Shown here piece after piece: positions 61,184 to 64,000 of a DNA stretch of 64,000 nucleotides. The notes below the pieces were generated by a model. It did not search any database. It was given only the letters and a program-made list of their open reading frames with translations, and had not been told where the DNA came from. The position numbers and the translations under genes are program-made. The number at the start of each line of letters is the position of its first letter. Position 1 is the stretch's first letter. The DNA is from Methylobacterium sp. 10 (GTDB taxonomy: Bacteria; Pseudomonadota; Alphaproteobacteria; Rhizobiales; Beijerinckiaceae). Location of the stretch: the NCBI RefSeq assembly GCF_000519085.1, contig NZ_KI912577.1, positions 4,520,035 to 4,584,034 of the forward strand, read 5' to 3'.

Positions 61184-62103
61184 CGACGGGGCAATTCTCC
61201 GGTATGAAGCAGATGCCGCACATCCTCGCCGACCTGGTTGACCGCGCCGATCCGCTCGATGAGTTGGGCGGGGCGGCTGCCGCGCAGGCCCGCCAGCGTT
61301 AGCGTCCCGTCGCGGACATAGGTGTAGACACCGCTGACCGCGAACGCCGAGGCATGGGCGACATGCTCGTTCAGCCCCGCGGTCGCGACCGCGAAGGCAT
61401 CGGACGCGTAGACGGTACGCCGCTCCAGGGGCGAGCCGAACGCCAGTTCCAGGACTGCGATCAGCCGGCGTTCGCTCGGCACCGCGTGATCCACGTTCGG
61501 CGCCGGCGGAGCGGGCTTCGCGTTGTCGTAGGGCTCAGGAAGGTGAAACCGCACCTTCAGGACCGCGGCCTCGGCGGCGAGGGAGCGGGCCAGCCCGGTG
61601 ATGCGCTCGCCGAACGCCGCCGCGTCACCGTGCGAGGCGCCGAAATGGATCTCGATCCTATCGAGGCCGTCGTCCCCGTTCGGGGACGGCTCGGCCACGC
61701 GGTCCACCAAGGTCGTCGAGCCGTGCGGGAGCGCATACGCGACCGTGGCGGCGAACATGTTCTGCTCGTCCGCAAACAGGATCGGGCATGCCTCGGTGAA
61801 GGCCGCCTGGTCCGAGGCGGAGCGGAACCCGATCTCGACGCCCCCGTCCAACTCGTAGTCCGCAAACGGCCCGATCCCCTCGACCCGTGGCCATAGATGC
61901 GCATCCTGCGCACGATCAAGATGCCGTTGCACGTACCACCCGAGCCCGGGAATGCGCGCACACAGGGGCCCGTGCACGTCCCGCCAGTAGGTCGCGAAGA
62001 GCTCATGCGGCACCCGGGGGCGTCGCAGCACCGTCGTATAGGTGTTGATCGCGATGGCGGCGTCGCGTTCGGCGTAGTCGACGGTCGTGGTGAGCCTGGG
62101 CAT
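61180..62103 (-). CDS. EthD-domain protein
   Basis: 307 residues with two EthD-like ferredoxin-fold halves. The first has the signature VPHELFATYWRDVHGPLCAR and aromatic GLGWYVQRHL; the second is more diverged. EthD proteins accompany cytochrome P450 or other oxidative pathways and some act as small dehydratases or cyclases. The gene ends inside the FAD-monooxygenase stub on the other strand, so it may have belonged to a lost oxidative pathway. Confidence 0.75.
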   Translation of the reverse strand: MPRLTTTVDYAERDAAIAINTYTTVLRRPRVPHELFATYWRDVHGPLCARIPGLGWYVQRHLDRAQDAHLWPRVEGIGPFADYELDGGVEIGFRSASDQAAFTEACPILFADEQNMFAATVAYALPHGSTTLVDRVAEPSPNGDDGLDRIEIHFGASHGDAAAFGERITGLARSLAAEAAVLKVRFHLPEPYDNAKPAPPAPNVDHAVPSERRLIAVLELAFGSPLERRTVYASDAFAVATAGLNEHVAHASAFAVSGVYTYVRDGTLTLAGLRGSRPAQLIERIGAVNQVGEDVRHLLHTGELPRR

Positions 62104-62188
62104 GGTTGGTCCTCATCGTCAGGTTCGTGGAGTTGCTCAGGCCGCCGGGGCGTCCTCGACCCGGTGCCGGAGCCAGACCGTGCCGCCC
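62104..62188. other. Short gap before RibD-like fragment
   Basis: Between the EthD gene start and the RibD-like fragment. It holds the likely EthD promoter on the minus strand; no consensus recognised. Confidence 0.3.
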
Positions 62189-62470
62189 TCACGGGTCTCT
62201 CTGTGTGGAGGTGCCGGAGCCACCGGCCGGTGGCGGGCTTTTCTCGCTGGGCTCGCCATGGTGGTCGAAGGGGCTCGGCACCCCGGCGAGGCCGTCGATG
62301 GGGGGGCTCATCAGCAGGCTGATCTCGTCGATCAGTCCGGCCTTGAGGAAGGTTCCGTCGATCGTGTCTGGGGACCGGGCCTTACCCTCGGCGATCTCCG
62401 CCCTGGTCGTGCGACCGACGATCCGGCCCTCGCCGTCGAGGCGACCGTCCACCACCTCGTACTGCCGATC
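62189..62470 (-). pseudogene. RibD C-terminal / dihydrofolate-reductase-like fragment
   Basis: The frame reads VVDGRLDGEGRIVGRTTRAE, then GTFLKAGLIDEISLLMSPPIDGLAGVPS. The latter is the closing strand-helix of RibD_C/DHFR-type reductases, whose usual form is a-GLIDE-l-l-l-x-P-x-x-x-G. Only about 90 of 180-220 residues remain, and two distant parts of the domain are fused by a deletion. It is probably non-functional. Confidence 0.5.
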
Positions 62471-62482
62471 CCCAAGGCGCGC

Positions 62483-64000
62483 TCATGCCGCCTCCGGCAT
62501 GTGGTCGAGAAGCTTGTCGAGGGTGATGGGATAGTCGCGCACCCGGATGCCGGTGGCGTTGTAGACGGCGTTGGCCACCGCCGCGCCGACGCCGCAAATG
62601 CCGAGCTCGCCGACACCCTTGGCCTTCATCGGCGACGAGATCGGATCGACCTCGTCGAGGAAGATCACCTCCTGGTGCGGGATGTCGGCGTGCACCGGCA
62701 CCTCGTAGCCGGCCAGATCGTGGTTGGCGAAGAAGCCGCGCTCCGTATCGACGACGAGTTCCTCCATCAGCGCGGCACCGGTGCCCATGGTCATGCCGCC
62801 AATGACCTGGCTGCGGGCCGATTTCGGATTGAGGATGCGACCGGCGGCGCAGACCGCGAGCATGCGCCGGACACGGATCTCCGCGGTATGGACGTCGACC
62901 CCCACCTCGACGAAATGCGCTCCGAACGTCGATTGCTGGTAGGTCTTGGAAAGGTCGCCGAACTCGATGGTGTCCTCGACCGTCAGGCCGCCCTGGGCCG
63001 CATCGCCGAGCGGTACGGCGCGGTTGCCGGAGCGGACATGGCCGTCCTCGAAGACCGCATCGGCCGAGTTGATGCCGAGGCGTTGGGCCACGGCCTCGCG
63101 CAGCTTCATGCAGGCCGCGTAGACACCGGACGTCGACGAGTTCGCGCCCCACTGGCCACCCGAGCCCGCCGAGGCCGGGAAGCTGGAGTCCCCCAGCCGC
63201 ACCACGACCTTCTCCAGCGGCACGCCCATCATCTCGGCGGCCGTTTGGGCGATGATGGTGTAGGTGCCCGTTCCGATGTCGGTCATGTCGGTCTCGACCG
63301 TGACCGTCCCCTGTTCGTCCAGGCGAACGCGCGCACCGGACTTCATCACCATGTTGTTGCGGAAGGCGGAAGCAACCCCGACGCCGACGAGCCACTGCCC
63401 GTCCCGGACCGTGCCGGGCTTGGCGCTGCGCTTAGCCCAGCCGAACTTCTCCGCTCCCAGCTTGAGGCACCCGACGAGGTCGCGATGCGAGAAGCGGCGA
63501 TCCGGGGCGTGGGGGTCGACCTGGGTGTCGTTGCGGACGCGGAACTCGACGGGGTCGAGGCCGAGCTTCTCAGCCATCTCGTCCATGGCCGCCTCCAGGA
63601 CCATCAGACCCGGAGCCTCGCCAGGCGCGCGCATCGCGTTGCCCTCGGGCAGGTCGAGAAGTGCAAGCTTCATCGCCGCGAGCCGGTTGGCGCCCGCGTA
63701 GAGGAGCTTCGTCTGGCTCACCGCCGTCTCGGGATCGCCGTCGGGCAGGTTGCCTGAGGTGCTCTCGTGGGCGATGGCCGTGATCGTGCCATCTTTGGTG
63801 GCACCGATGCGCACCCGCTGGATGGTGGCGGGGCGGTGGGTGGTGTTGTTGGCGATGAGGGGGCGGGTCAGCGCGACCTTCACCGGACGTCCCGCTGCTT
63901 TGGCACCGAGCGCCGCGAGGACCGCATCAGCGCGCACGAACAGCTTGCCGCCGAATCCGCCGCCGACGAAGGGGGAATCGATCCGGACGTTCTCCTTCGG
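62483..64000 (-). CDS. Xanthine dehydrogenase-family molybdopterin-binding subunit, N-terminus outside window
   Basis: 506 codons in one frame, open at the right edge. Mo-cofactor motifs of the XDH/aldehyde-oxidase large subunit include VGGGFGGKLF (near the window edge), MRAPGEAPGLMVLEAAMDE (with the conserved Arg and Gly), TDIGTGTYTIIAQTAAEMMG, GSGGQWGANSSTSGVYAAC and the active-site Glu in KGVGELGICGVGAAVANAVY. It hydroxylates a heterocycle or aldehyde with water as oxygen source, together with FAD and 2Fe-2S subunits expected further right. The substrate is not predictable. Confidence 0.9.
   Translation of the reverse strand, partial: PKENVRIDSPFVGGGFGGKLFVRADAVLAALGAKAAGRPVKVALTRPLIANNTTHRPATIQRVRIGATKDGTITAIAHESTSGNLPDGDPETAVSQTKLLYAGANRLAAMKLALLDLPEGNAMRAPGEAPGLMVLEAAMDEMAEKLGLDPVEFRVRNDTQVDPHAPDRRFSHRDLVGCLKLGAEKFGWAKRSAKPGTVRDGQWLVGVGVASAFRNNMVMKSGARVRLDEQGTVTVETDMTDIGTGTYTIIAQTAAEMMGVPLEKVVVRLGDSSFPASAGSGGQWGANSSTSGVYAACMKLREAVAQRLGINSADAVFEDGHVRSGNRAVPLGDAAQGGLTVEDTIEFGDLSKTYQQSTFGAHFVEVGVDVHTAEIRVRRMLAVCAAGRILNPKSARSQVIGGMTMGTGAALMEELVVDTERGFFANHDLAGYEVPVHADIPHQEVIFLDEVDPISSPMKAKGVGELGICGVGAAVANAVYNATGIRVRDYPITLDKLLDHMPEAA

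Overview
The window is GC-rich DNA that reads like an alphaproteobacterial chromosome, most likely Methylobacterium or a close relative (Hyphomicrobiales). I infer this from the codon and GC character, from two promoters matching the alphaproteobacterial EcfG stress-sigma consensus (GGAAC-N16/17-CGTT), from IS3- and ISL3-type transposase remnants, and from small exported proteins with the GCG...HRG...CR signature. No rRNA gene or CRISPR array was seen. The taxonomic call is an inference.

Region 1 (1-9.3 kb) is core-like and almost all on the minus strand. It holds a transglutaminase-like protein, a lutA-lutB-lutC lactate-oxidation operon, a pyruvate:quinone oxidoreductase (poxB-like) with an EcfG-type promoter, a cysteine hydrolase, and small exported proteins. 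Lactate to pyruvate (Lut) and pyruvate to acetate plus reduced quinone (PoxB) make a plausible overflow or stress route.

Region 2 (8.3-17 kb) is a scrapyard around a tRNA-Arg(UCU). It contains a decayed ImmA/IrrE-type protease gene, a decayed integrase N-terminus on one side of the tRNA and an intact tyrosine recombinase on the other. An IS3-family element follows whose transposase is broken by two near-identical 27-nt insertions. There are truncated SDR, glycoside hydrolase and glutamine-amidotransferase genes, and an intact msrA.

Region 3 (17-26.2 kb) holds a cupin protein, an OmpR/EnvZ-type two-component system, three small exported GCG/HRG/CR proteins, an exported protein with three EF-hand loops, a DsbA-like thiol oxidoreductase and an FAD monooxygenase. 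An ISL3-type remnant has removed the front of a second histidine kinase.

Region 4 (26.2-32.2 kb) is an accessory tract with lower GC: a train of very small genes, a P4-type primase tail cut by a second copy of the IS3 end, and another integrase remnant.

Region 5 (32.2-37.3 kb) is an ECF sigma / anti-sigma / catalase-like peroxidase / cytochrome b561 / FAD monooxygenase operon. Two divergent promoters with the same -35, -10 and spacing flank the sigma gene, so it probably drives itself and a small exported protein.

Region 6 (37.3-61 kb) is a large catabolic block. It has an amidase divergent from a penicillin-acylase-family hydrolase, followed by M81 and M20 hydrolases and a peptide ABC transporter. 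Next come a polar amino-acid ABC transporter, a SolA-type N-methyl amino acid oxidase, an XRE-cupin regulator divergent from an MHS-type transporter, and a RidA / MOSC / ferredoxin-reductase / amidohydrolase operon. Together these suggest uptake and stepwise hydrolysis and oxidation of N-acylated, N-methylated or otherwise modified amino acids or peptides; the substrate is unknown. Region 7 (61-64 kb) has an EthD-domain protein, two gene fragments and the end of a molybdenum hydroxylase large subunit that leaves the window.
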